12,851 bases of DNA from Faecalibacterium sp. CAG:74 (GTDB lineage Bacteria; Bacillota; Clostridia; Christensenellales; Aristaeellaceae): NCBI GenBank assembly GCA_000437595.1, contig FR899899.1, positions 43,518 through 56,368 on the forward strand, in the 5' to 3' direction. This document shows positions 1-6,815 of the stretch, piece after piece. Numbering within the stretch: the stretch's first letter is position 1; each line of letters begins with the position of its first letter. Both the position numbers and the translations under genes were made by a program. The notes under the pieces were generated by a model. That model was not told where the DNA came from and ran no database searches. It saw only the letters and a program-made list of their open reading frames with translations.

Positions 1-458
1 CCGTGCAGTCCGTTCAGCAGGATTTCGATTTCATCTTCATCGACTGCCCGCCGTCCCTGGGGCTGCTGACCATCAACGCATTGGGCGCGGCGGACAGCGT
101 CCTCATCCCGATTCAGTGCGAATATTATGCGCTGGAAGGTGTCGCGAGCCTGATGAACACCATCTCCCGCGTCAAAAAGACCATCAATCCGCATCTGGAA
201 ATCGAGGGCGTCCTGCTGACGATGCTGGATGGACGGACGAATCTGGGCTTGCAGGTGGTGGACGAGGTGAAGAAGCACTTCAAGAAGCAGGTGTACGCAA
301 CGGTGATTCCGCGCAGCGTCCGCCTCGGCGAAGCGCCCTCCCACGGCGAACCCATCCACGTCTACGACAAGCGGAGCGCGGGATGCGTCGCCTACGTCAA
401 TCTGGCGAAGGAAGTTCTCAAGCGCAACAACATCAAGGTGAAAGAATTTAAGCTGTAA
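1..458 (+). CDS. parA: ParA/Soj-type chromosome partitioning ATPase, 3' part only
   Basis: This is the C-terminal 151 or so residues of a ParA/Soj/MinD-family ATPase; the start and the deviant Walker A loop lie upstream of the window. The visible part begins near the hydrophobic strand carrying the second catalytic Asp (FIFIDCPPSLG, followed by LTINAL), which is diagnostic for ParA. It continues through PIQCEYYALEG, the region that contacts the base and the partner subunit, and through the VIPRSVRLGEAPSHGEP stretch typical of Soj. By family knowledge it is a DNA-binding, dimerising ATPase that works with ParB bound at parS to segregate or position the replication origin, and in Bacillus it also regulates DnaA. 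The parB gene follows after 55 nt, so the two are very probably co-transcribed. The GTG at position 3 is in frame but is only where the window cuts the gene, not its start. Family assignment is very secure; the chromosomal Soj subtype is inferred from the partner gene. Confidence 0.95.
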   Translation, partial: VQSVQQDFDFIFIDCPPSLGLLTINALGAADSVLIPIQCEYYALEGVASLMNTISRVKKTINPHLEIEGVLLTMLDGRTNLGLQVVDEVKKHFKKQVYATVIPRSVRLGEAPSHGEPIHVYDKRSAGCVAYVNLAKEVLKRNNIKVKEFKL

Positions 459-513
459 TCATCTTTTACCTTTTCATCCGGCGGAACGGAAATGACAGAG
501 GAGTCGATTTGTT

Positions 514-1386
514 ATGCCCAAGAAGACCCACGGACTGGCGCGCGGCTTGGATTCGCTGCTGCCGGAAGTAGACATGATGACATCCGGCGGCGGACAAGAA
601 ATCGCGATTGGGGACATTGACCCGAATCCCGACCAGCCGCGGCGGGCGTTCTCCGAGGAAAGCATCGCGCAATTGGCGCAGTCCATCCGGGAACAGGGGC
701 TTTTGCAGCCCATTCTGGTGGTGCCGATGAACGGCGGGCGTTATCGCATCGTTGCGGGTGAGCGCCGCTGGCGCGCTGCGCGGATGGCGGGGCTTGACCG
801 TGTGCCCTGCATCATCCGCGAGATGGATGTGCCGACGCAGATGGAAATCGCGCTGGTTGAGAACCTCCAGCGTGAAGACCTGAACCCGATTGAAGCTGCG
901 CAGGGCATCCAGACGCTGATGCGCCAATGCGGCTACACGCAGGAAGCGGTGGCGGCGCGGCTGTGCAAGAGCCGGCCTGCCGTGGCGAACCTGCTGCGTC
1001 TGCTGACGCTGCCGGAGGACATCATCACGATGGTGCGGCAAGGGACGCTGAGCGCGGGTCACGCGCGTGTGCTGGCGGGGCTGGAATCGGACGAGATGAA
1101 GATGACGCTGGCACGGCAGACGATTACGAACGAGTGGAGCGTCCGACAGCTGGAAAACGCGGTCGCGCTGATGCGCAAGAGCACTCCGACGCTGCCCAAA
1201 ACACCGCAGAAGGTGCATTCTCTGCCTGCGGAGCTGACGGAGCTGGAAACGTTCTGCCGCGAGACGTTCGGCGTTCGCGCGACGATTACCGGCAATCAGA
1301 AGAAGGGCAAAATCACGCTGCAGTACTACTCGGCGGAGGAGCTGGAGCAGGTTTATGAGCTGCTGCATCAGCTGCATCACGACTGA
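514..1386 (+). CDS. parB: ParB/Spo0J-type centromere-binding protein
   Basis: Encodes a 290-aa ParB, the usual length for chromosomal Spo0J proteins. It binds parS sites, loads as a CTP-dependent clamp that spreads on DNA, and stimulates the ATPase of the ParA encoded just upstream. Domains in order: a short N-terminal ParA-activating peptide (GLARGLDSLLP, about residues 7-17, with Arg10 in the place of the catalytic-stimulating basic residue); the ParB/Srx CTP-binding domain, about residues 29-130, with GERRWRAA (82-89) and ENLQREDLNPIE (116-127) as the two strongest boxes; a helix-turn-helix at about residues 135-165; and a C-terminal dimerisation region ending in a Glu/Leu-rich helix. The ATG is set by AGAGGAG at 497-503, 10 nt upstream. 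No key residue appears to be missing. No parS-like palindrome was found in the window, so its binding sites must lie elsewhere. Shadow ORFs on the minus strand here have no coding character. Confidence 0.97.
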   Translation: MPKKTHGLARGLDSLLPEVDMMTSGGGQEIAIGDIDPNPDQPRRAFSEESIAQLAQSIREQGLLQPILVVPMNGGRYRIVAGERRWRAARMAGLDRVPCIIREMDVPTQMEIALVENLQREDLNPIEAAQGIQTLMRQCGYTQEAVAARLCKSRPAVANLLRLLTLPEDIITMVRQGTLSAGHARVLAGLESDEMKMTLARQTITNEWSVRQLENAVALMRKSTPTLPKTPQKVHSLPAELTELETFCRETFGVRATITGNQKKGKITLQYYSAEELEQVYELLHQLHHD

Positions 1387-1501
1387 GCTGCGCAGGGATT
1401 TCGCCGACGAATCAGCCTGACCTGATGAAATGAAACTCGAATGGGTCAGCTATGATGTTCCAACACCAAGCGTTTCATAGAAGAAAAGGAAGATGATTCC
1501 C

Positions 1502-2212
1502 ATGTCAAAGCAACCACTTCCGCAAATGCCGCGCTGGGATGGGCCGCTGTCCCATCCGTTTTACAGCCATGTTGTCAAGCGCATCATCGACTTCCTGTTT
1601 GCGCTGATTCTGCTCATCCCCGGCTGCATCATCATGCTGCCGCTGGCCATTTGGGTCAAGCTCGACAGCCACGGCCCTGTGCTGTATAAGGCGGTGCGCG
1701 GCGGATACCATAATCAGCCGTTCTATATCTATAAATTCCGCTCGATGGTCGTCGGGGCGGATAAGACCGGCGGCTGCACGGCGCTCAACGACAGCCGCGT
1801 TACCCGCGCGGGCAAGGTCATGCGCCGCTTGAAACTTGATGAACTGCCGCAGCTGTTCAATATCCTGAAGGGCGACATGTCCTTCGTCGGGCCGCGCCCG
1901 GAGCTGCTGCTGTATACCACGCAGTACACCAAGGAGCAGGAGTGCATCCTCTGGGTGCGTCCCGGCATCACTGACCGCTCGTCCATCGTTTATATCGCGC
2001 AGGATGAAATCGTCGGCACGGAAAATCCGGTGGAGAACTTCGAAAAGTACATCCTGCCGGAGAAGAACCGCCTGCGCGTGGAGTATGCGCTGCATCAGTC
2101 GTTCCCGCTGGATGTCGAACTGTTCTTCGAGACGATTGGCGGCGTGTTCGGCAAGGCAAAGAAGATGGCGGACGAAAAGCACAAGCAGGGAGCAAAGGAG
2201 CCGCAGAAATGA
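1502..2212 (+). CDS. Membrane phosphoglycosyl transferase (bacterial sugar transferase family)
   Basis: A 236-aa protein of the bacterial sugar transferase family (WcaJ/PglC-like monotopic phosphoglycosyl transferases). These enzymes move a sugar-1-phosphate from a UDP-sugar to undecaprenyl phosphate, the first membrane step of capsule, O-antigen-like or glycoprotein glycan synthesis. Visible features: a hydrophobic membrane-inserted helix at about residues 28-50 containing the helix-breaking Pro40; the KFRSM motif (78-82); the catalytic Asp-Glu pair D113-E114 in KLDELPQ; and GDMSFVGPRPE (124-134). It lacks the polytopic N-terminal membrane domain of WcaJ, so it is the short, PglC-sized type. 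I chose the ATG at 1502 rather than the in-frame ATG at 1493, because AAAGGAAG at 1485-1492 would abut the latter but is correctly spaced from 1502. It is the first gene of a four-gene operon and overlaps the next by ATGA. The sugar donor cannot be told from sequence alone. No convincing promoter was seen in the 115 nt after parB. Confidence 0.93.
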   Translation: MSKQPLPQMPRWDGPLSHPFYSHVVKRIIDFLFALILLIPGCIIMLPLAIWVKLDSHGPVLYKAVRGGYHNQPFYIYKFRSMVVGADKTGGCTALNDSRVTRAGKVMRRLKLDELPQLFNILKGDMSFVGPRPELLLYTTQYTKEQECILWVRPGITDRSSIVYIAQDEIVGTENPVENFEKYILPEKNRLRVEYALHQSFPLDVELFFETIGGVFGKAKKMADEKHKQGAKEPQK

Positions 2213-3087
2213 GTACGTCCTACACGGAGAAAACACATTCGGCGTTTCACGGCGCGCCGATTGACACGTCAGACCCCAAGACGCTGGCGTGGCTCATCCG
2301 CCGTCACGGGCTGGAGATGACCCACATCAGCCGGGGCAGTCATATCGGCGCAATTTTTTCAGTCGCGGAGATTATGGCGGTGCTCTACACCCGCATCCTG
2401 CGCGTTGACCCGAAGAATCCGCAGTGGGAAAATCGCGATCGGCTGATTCTCTCCAAGGGCCATGCGGGCGCGTCGGTGTATGCGGCACTGGCGGAGCGCG
2501 GCTTTTTCCCGGTGGAGGAGCTTTCCACCCATTACGCCAACGGCTCGCGCCTGTCCGGGCATGTGAGCCACAAGGGCGTGCCGGGTGTGGAGTTTTCCAC
2601 CGGTTCTTTGGGTCACGGGCTGAGCGTGGCGGCAGGCATGGCGCTGGGCGGCAAGAAGGACAACGCCGATTGGCGCGTGTACTGCGTGCTGGGCGACGGC
2701 GAGTGCGACGAAGGCTCGGTCTGGGAAGCGGCACTGCAAGCGCATCAGTATAAGCTGGATAATCTGGTCGCTATCATCGACCACAACCGGATGCAGAGCC
2801 TTGATTTCTGCGAAAACACCTTGGCGCTGGAGCCTTTCGGCGACAAATGGCGCGCGTTCGGCTGGAATGTCATCGAGACGGACGGCAACGACGTGGACGC
2901 GGTGGAAAAGGCGCTGCGTCAGGCGCAGGAGAACCGCGGCAGCGGGCGGCCGACGGTCGTCATTGCCGTGACGACGAAAGGCAAGGGTGTTTCCTTTATG
3001 GAGAACGACATCCTGTGGCACTATCGGACGCCGCAGGGTGAGGAATACGACGCGGCATTGGCGGAATTGGAGGCACAGCGGCCATGA
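2209..3087 (+). CDS. Transketolase-like protein, N-terminal (TPP-binding) subunit
   Basis: A 292-aa protein matching the N-terminal thiamine-diphosphate domain of transketolase, encoded as a separate subunit. It carries the early RGSHIGAIFSVAEI segment (about residues 42-55), the substrate/TPP-lining SKGHAGASVYAAL stretch, LGHGLSVAAGMALGG, and the TPP/metal motif that starts with GDG at 162-164 and ends with Asn193 in IDHN. Paired with the next gene it should form a heterotetramer that transfers two-carbon ketol units between sugar phosphates. Start: ATG with AAAGGAG at 2194-2200, 8 nt upstream, overlapping the sugar transferase stop as ATGA, which implies translational coupling. Split transketolases of about 290 + 310 aa are known in many Firmicutes and archaea and in antibiotic or polysaccharide gene clusters. 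The position inside a glycan operon argues for a pathway-dedicated enzyme rather than central pentose-phosphate metabolism, but the actual substrate is unknown. Confidence 0.93.
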   Translation: MSTSYTEKTHSAFHGAPIDTSDPKTLAWLIRRHGLEMTHISRGSHIGAIFSVAEIMAVLYTRILRVDPKNPQWENRDRLILSKGHAGASVYAALAERGFFPVEELSTHYANGSRLSGHVSHKGVPGVEFSTGSLGHGLSVAAGMALGGKKDNADWRVYCVLGDGECDEGSVWEAALQAHQYKLDNLVAIIDHNRMQSLDFCENTLALEPFGDKWRAFGWNVIETDGNDVDAVEKALRQAQENRGSGRPTVVIAVTTKGKGVSFMENDILWHYRTPQGEEYDAALAELEAQRP

Positions 3088-4010
3088 GAGACGCATTTAC
3101 ACGGGCGCTGATGCGCGAGGCGGCGAAGGATGACCGCCTGATGCTGGTGACGGGGGACTTGGGCTTCGGGGTGCTGAAGCCGTTCTGGGAAACGTACCCG
3201 GAGCAGTTTGTGAACGCGGGCATTGCCGAGCAGAGCATGACGGGTCTGGCGGCGGGTCTGGCGAAGACCGGACGCACCGTGCTGACCTACTCCATCGGCA
3301 ATTTCCCGACGCTGCGCTGCTTGGAGCAGATTCGCAACGACTGCGCGTATCACAGTCTGAACGTCAAGGTCGTCTGCGTCGGCGGCGGCTTTGTGTACGG
3401 CAGTCTGGGCATGAGCCATCACGCGACGGAGGACATGGCGATTATGCGCGCCCTGCCGGGGGTGACGGTGTTTACGCCCGGCGACCCGGCGGAGGTGGAA
3501 GCCATCGTCCCGGTGATGCTGAAAACGCCCGGAACGTGCTATCTGCGTCTGGGGCGCGGCGGCGAGCCGACATTGCACGAGCAGCCGGTGGCGGACTGGC
3601 AGATGCCGAAAGCGCTGACATTGCAAACAGGTACGGACATCGCAATTCTATCCGCTGGCGGCATTCTGACGCAGACGGTGAGCGCGGGCAAGAAGTTAGC
3701 CGAGCGCGGCATTTCGGCGGAAGTCGTGTCCTTCCCGTGCTTGAAACCGATTGACACGGAGAAGATTGCAGAGCTGACACGCCGCTTCCGCCACATCGTG
3801 ACGGTGGAGGAACACTCCATCGTCGGCGGATTCGGTTCGGCGGTCTGCGAGGTTGCGGCGGAGACAGGGAATCCCTGCCGCATCCACCGCATCGGCATGG
3901 AGGACGTATACTCCACGATTGTGGGCACGCAGCAGTATCTGCGCGCGCAGTATCAGATGGATGATGAAGCGATTGCCCGCCGGGCGGCGCAGTGGCTTCG
4001 GGAGGAATAA
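3084..4010 (+). CDS. Transketolase-like protein, C-terminal (pyrimidine-binding) subunit
   Basis: A 308-aa partner of the preceding gene, corresponding to the pyrimidine-binding plus C-terminal domains of transketolase (also the layout of 1-deoxyxylulose-5-phosphate synthase and pyruvate dehydrogenase beta). The catalytic Glu that activates the thiamine aminopyrimidine is Glu49 in NAGIAEQ. This is followed by the conserved GLAAGLAKTGRTVLTYSIGNF region and, further on, GMSHHATEDMAIMRALPGVTVFTPGD, which contains the phosphate/substrate-binding His residues. The C-terminal transketolase domain starts at about residue 185 (TDIAILSAGGI) and includes TVEEHSIVGGFGSAV. The ATG at 3084 has GGAGG at 3069-3073, 10 nt upstream, and overlaps the stop of the N-terminal subunit as ATGA, so equimolar synthesis is expected. 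All motifs look intact. Transketolase-type chemistry is well supported; whether the product feeds a nucleotide sugar or another precursor is inference. Confidence 0.93.
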   Translation: MRDAFTRALMREAAKDDRLMLVTGDLGFGVLKPFWETYPEQFVNAGIAEQSMTGLAAGLAKTGRTVLTYSIGNFPTLRCLEQIRNDCAYHSLNVKVVCVGGGFVYGSLGMSHHATEDMAIMRALPGVTVFTPGDPAEVEAIVPVMLKTPGTCYLRLGRGGEPTLHEQPVADWQMPKALTLQTGTDIAILSAGGILTQTVSAGKKLAERGISAEVVSFPCLKPIDTEKIAELTRRFRHIVTVEEHSIVGGFGSAVCEVAAETGNPCRIHRIGMEDVYSTIVGTQQYLRAQYQMDDEAIARRAAQWLREE

Positions 4011-4013
4011 AAA

Positions 4014-4766
4014 GTGCAGCAGGAAGAAAAGAAGCTGTCGCTGGACGAGATTCACGCGGAATTATTGGAGCAGCTGCGGGACATTACCGCTGTTTGCAAG
4101 AAGCACAATATTTCCTATAATATGATGTGCGGTTCGCTCCTGGGGGCGGTGCGCCACAAGGGGTTCATTCCGTGGGATGACGACGTGGATTTGCTGATGA
4201 CGCGCGAGGAATTCCAGAAGTTCCGCGAAATCTACCCGAAGGAGTGCGACAAGCGCTTCGAGCTGACGTATCTGGACACATGGACGCCGCGCGTGATGAA
4301 CCGCGACCCGGAGAAGGCGGCGGCGTTCACGGACTTTTTCATTCTTGACCCCGTGCCGCCGGAAGGGTTTCAGCGCAAGTGGTGGTTCTTCAAGCTCCAC
4401 ACCCTGCAGGGGATGCTGAAAAAGAACGTGGACTGGTCGCGCTTTAATTGGAAGAACAAGATTCTGATTTTCGGCACGCATTTGCTGGGTCTGCCGTTCT
4501 CGGTGAAGACGAAAACGCGCTGGTACGAGCAGGTTTCGCGGCAGGAGAAGACGGGCAACGACCTGTGCATGTCCAACGGTGCGTTTGAGCTGATGATGCA
4601 CATCTGGCATCCTGACCAGTTCGCGGAGAAGATTGTCGTCCCCTTTGAAGGCATCGACGTGCTGATTCCCGCGAAATGGGACGAGGTATTGACCATCCTC
4701 TTCGGCGCGGATTACATGACCCCACCGCCGGAAGCCGAGCGCGTGGCGAAGCACTTGGATGTGTGA
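4014..4766 (+). CDS. LicD-family phosphotransferase (nucleotidyltransferase fold)
   Basis: A 250-aa LicD/FKTN-type protein, slightly shorter than typical LicD. Members transfer phosphocholine, or in the fukutin/FKRP branch ribitol-phosphate, from a CDP-activated donor to sugars. The signature is clear: MCGSLLGAVRHKGFIPWD (about residues 38-55) followed by the metal-binding acidic cluster DDDVD (55-59), then LLMTREEF. The rest (residues 75-250) has the aromatic-rich pattern usual for the family and no transmembrane segment. Start: GTG at 4014 with GGAGG at 4001-4005, 8 nt upstream and only 3 nt after the previous stop, so it is the last gene of the operon. No choline-activation genes (licA, licB or licC types) are in the window, so a phosphocholine role is not shown; given the transketolase genes beside it, a pentitol-phosphate or other phospho-substituent is an equally open possibility. 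A cluster of hairpins begins at the base after its stop. Confidence 0.92.
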   Translation: MQQEEKKLSLDEIHAELLEQLRDITAVCKKHNISYNMMCGSLLGAVRHKGFIPWDDDVDLLMTREEFQKFREIYPKECDKRFELTYLDTWTPRVMNRDPEKAAAFTDFFILDPVPPEGFQRKWWFFKLHTLQGMLKKNVDWSRFNWKNKILIFGTHLLGLPFSVKTKTRWYEQVSRQEKTGNDLCMSNGAFELMMHIWHPDQFAEKIVVPFEGIDVLIPAKWDEVLTILFGADYMTPPPEAERVAKHLDV

Positions 4767-4810
4767 CCAGAGGCGCTGCCTCTGGACTCCGCAAGGGAGT
4801 TCCTCCCTTG
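4767..4810 (+). repeat. Tandem hairpin cluster directly after the LicD stop
   Basis: Two perfect hairpins sit immediately after the stop codon. The first is CCAGAGGC-GCT-GCCTCTGG (4767-4785, 8-bp stem, 3-nt loop); the second is CAAGGGAG-TTC-CTCCCTTG (4792-4810, 8-bp stem, 3-nt loop). An alternative pairing, ACTCC with GGAGT around GCAAG, competes with the second. No T-tract follows either stem, so this is not a canonical intrinsic terminator, although it may end or protect the operon transcript. Short palindromes of this kind are typical of dispersed extragenic repeats in GC-rich gut Clostridia, but I cannot count genome copies from here. The bases from 4811 to 4866 contain nothing I recognise. 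Confidence 0.7.
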
Positions 4811-4866
4811 ACCCTTTCGCGCGATTCAGTTGGTGACTTCTTCATACTGTTTTCGCATGTTTATAC

Positions 4867-5085
4867 AGGGTTTCGCCTCTGCGGAGGCGACCAAAGGGCT
4901 TTCCGATCGCCCTTTGGAAACCTTCGGTTCGCACTCCTGTTTATTGAGTTTTATCGGAAGTTTTTTAGTTAGTGTGCCTTTCGTTCCCCATGCAACATAA
5001 AAAGTCAAGAAACATGGGAGGCGAAGGGGCCAAGGGGACGACCGCAAAGCCCCCTTGTCGCGCCCGCAGGCGCGATTCCCCCTGC
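4867..5085. repeat. Composite intergenic repeat, copy 1 (two inverted hairpin modules)
   Basis: The left module (A, about 4867-4970) contains hairpin I, TCGCCTC-TGCG-GAGGCGA (4873-4890), and hairpin II, CCAAAGGGC-TTTCCGATC-GCCCTTTGG (4891-4917), followed by a T-rich tail. The right module (B, about 5020-5085) is the same design in reverse orientation: hairpin II at 5031-5057 (9-bp stem with one G-T, 9-nt loop) and hairpin I, TCGCGCC-CGCA-GGCGCGA, at 5058-5075. Read on the minus strand, module B keeps the TGCG loop and the TTT-CG-TC loop pattern of A while the stem bases differ. Module A recurs at 6816-6920 with about six differences over 104 nt. The layout resembles REP/BIME-type elements. 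The gap from 4767 to 5145 holds only this repeat, the hairpins before it, and a 7-bp-stem hairpin at 5082-5102 in the leader of the next gene. Confidence 0.85.
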
Positions 5086-5145
5086 TGGAAAAGCGCCAGC
5101 AGAAAAGAAAATAGGCAAAACATCAGGAATCCAGAAAGGAATCCA

Positions 5146-5955
5146 ATGGAAATGATTTTCTGCCCCCTCTACTCCGGTTCGAGCGGCAACTGCCTCTTCG
5201 TGCAGTACGGCGCAACCCGCCTGCTCATCGACGCCGGAAAGTCGGGCAAAATGATTGATGAAGCACTGGATATGATTGGCGTTGATGGCAACACCATTGA
5301 CGCCATTCTCATCACCCACGAACATATTGACCATATCTCCGGCGCGGGCGTGCTGTGCCGGAAGCATAAAATCCCCGTCTATGCCACCGAGATGACGTGG
5401 AATGCGATGGACGCAAAGGTCGGCAAAATCCCCCCGGAACTCCGCCGGACGTTCGATACGTTCTCGGATTTCTATATCGGAGATGTCGGTGTCGTGCCGT
5501 TCTCCATCCCGCATGACGCGGCTGACCCGGTTGGCTATCGGCTGTGGGGCGGGGGACTCAGCATCGCGACGGCGACGGACTTGGGGCATTTTCCGCGCAG
5601 CGTCCGCGACGCGGTGGCGGGCAGCTCCCTGGTACTGCTGGAAAGCAACCATGACCCCGATATGCTCCGCCACAACGACCACTATAATGAGCGCCTGAAG
5701 CAGCGTATACTGGGCAATCGCGGGCATTTGAGCAATGCCGCCTGTGCGGATGCACTGCTGCAAATTGTCGAGAGCGGCACGAAAAACGTCATTCTCGGTC
5801 ATTTGAGCGGGGAGAATAACACGCCGAGCTTGGCATACCACATCAGCGAAGACCGCATGACGCGCGAGGGCATCCGCCTGGGGCAGGATTTGACGCTGGA
5901 TGTTGCCCTGCGCGACCGTGTTGGAAATATCTACACGCTGGGGGACGGCAAATGA
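5146..5955 (+). CDS. walJ: WalJ/YycJ-like metallo-beta-lactamase-fold nuclease
   Basis: A 269-aa MBL-fold protein of the YycJ/WalJ type, a predicted cytosolic metal-dependent DNA exonuclease; the Bacillus homologue is linked to DNA repair and to the walRK locus. Visible: the SGSSGNCLFV start typical of the family (residues 10-19), DAG at 29-31, the metal-binding HxHxDH motif THEHIDH with His58-His60-Asp62-His63, and then IPHDAADPVGYRL, ATATDLGH, LESNHDPDML and GHLSGENN, which supply the remaining ligands and the family-specific loops. No walR/walK genes are nearby, so the symbol reflects similarity only. Start: ATG 5146 with GAAAGGA at 5134-5140, 5 nt upstream; a second in-frame ATG at 5152 is possible. 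A longer in-frame extension back to 4972 runs through the repeat DNA and is not credible. The stop overlaps the next start as ATGA, so the two genes are coupled. Confidence 0.9.
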   Translation: MEMIFCPLYSGSSGNCLFVQYGATRLLIDAGKSGKMIDEALDMIGVDGNTIDAILITHEHIDHISGAGVLCRKHKIPVYATEMTWNAMDAKVGKIPPELRRTFDTFSDFYIGDVGVVPFSIPHDAADPVGYRLWGGGLSIATATDLGHFPRSVRDAVAGSSLVLLESNHDPDMLRHNDHYNERLKQRILGNRGHLSNAACADALLQIVESGTKNVILGHLSGENNTPSLAYHISEDRMTREGIRLGQDLTLDVALRDRVGNIYTLGDGK

Positions 5956-6764
5956 CGCGCGCGGGGCGGAAAACCGACGCGGCGACGACGCTGCTGATGG
6001 TGCTGCTGATTTTGACGGCGGTCAAGCTGCTGCTGGAGCGCTTGCTGGCGCTGATGCTTCCGCATGACCTGCATCAAAATACGCGCTTGCTGCTGTCAAT
6101 GGCGCAGGAAGCGCTGCTGATTGGGCTTCCGGCGCTGCTGATGCGGCGCGGGCGTTCGGCGCGCACGGGAACAATGCGGCTGAGCATCGGTCTGCTGCTC
6201 TGCGCGGCGGTGCTGGGGCTGGCGATGCGCGCTTTGGCAACGCCGCTGACGCAGCTGTGGGGCAATTTCCTTTCCGCGCCGGAGCGTCAAATTGCGGCGG
6301 CGGACAGCGCGGGCGAATGGTGCTTGCAGCTGCTGGCGCTGGCGGTTCTTCCGGCAGTGCTGGAGGAAGCGCTGTTCCGTGGCGTTGTGCTGCAAACGCT
6401 GCTGGACAGCGGCAGCCGATTTGGCGCATGGCTGCTGACGACGCTGTTCTTTTCGCTCCTGCACGGCAATTTGGCGGCACTCCCGGCACATCTGCTCTTC
6501 GGCGGTGCGCTGACGCTCGCGGAAATGCGGACGGGGAATCTGCTTGTTCCGATGGTAATGCACGCTGTTTACAATGCATCCGCGCTCTTCTGGCGCGGCA
6601 TGTCCGCTGGGTGGCTGATTTTTTGCGGCGCGGCGGTGCTGGCGCTGGGAATCTGGGCGCTGATGACCTTGCCGCGCACGGCAAAAATGCGGATGAAGCG
6701 CGGTCACATCATGCTGTCGGCGGCGATTCTGCTGCTGATGGCGGTGCAGTATCTGCTGGGATGA
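5952..6764 (+). CDS. CPBP-family intramembrane metalloprotease (Abi/CAAX-type)
   Basis: A 270-aa, very hydrophobic integral membrane protein with about seven or eight membrane segments. It holds the three CPBP active-site motifs in order: EExxxR as EEALFR (residues 138-143), FxxxH as FSLLH (167-171), and HxxxN as HAVYN (204-208). These residues form the metal site of the Rce1-like glutamic intramembrane proteases. Bacterial members do varied jobs (peptide maturation, bacteriocin immunity, sporulation-type signalling), and no partner peptide or bacteriocin gene is visible here, so its substrate is unknown. The start ATG overlaps the walJ stop as ATGA with GGGGGA just upstream, so both are made from one transcript. 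It is unusually Leu/Ala rich, with long CTG runs. It has been called Abi in older annotation, but nothing here supports a phage-defence role. The second composite repeat begins about 50 nt after its stop. Confidence 0.9.
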   Translation: MTRAGRKTDAATTLLMVLLILTAVKLLLERLLALMLPHDLHQNTRLLLSMAQEALLIGLPALLMRRGRSARTGTMRLSIGLLLCAAVLGLAMRALATPLTQLWGNFLSAPERQIAAADSAGEWCLQLLALAVLPAVLEEALFRGVVLQTLLDSGSRFGAWLLTTLFFSLLHGNLAALPAHLLFGGALTLAEMRTGNLLVPMVMHAVYNASALFWRGMSAGWLIFCGAAVLALGIWALMTLPRTAKMRMKRGHIMLSAAILLLMAVQYLLG

Positions 6765-6815
6765 CTGCATGATGCGGTATTGTGCGCTATTTCCGTGCGA
6801 ATTTAATTCATGCAG

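Noticed and set aside
1..1386. A parS site near parA-parB
   Set aside because: I looked for the TGTTTCACGTGAAACA-type palindrome across the window and found only partial matches such as GTTTCACGG near 2246, which are not palindromic.
1392..1404. A remnant of the composite repeat after parB (GCAGGGATTTCGC)
   Set aside because: Thirteen bases match the outer end of a module, but neither hairpin follows, so it may be chance or a fully decayed copy.
1451..1456. TATGAT as a -10 box for the glycan operon
   Set aside because: No -35-like hexamer lies 16-18 nt upstream, so the promoter is not supported; read-through from parAB is equally possible.
4972..5145. An N-terminal extension of the WalJ-like protein starting at 4972
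   Set aside because: It would be translated through the inverted repeat, has no ribosome binding site, and adds 58 residues not typical of the family; ATG 5146 has a good site.
5952..6764. Phage abortive-infection function for the Abi/CPBP protein
   Set aside because: The name is historical; no defence genes or toxin-antitoxin partner lie nearby, and CPBP proteases have many roles.
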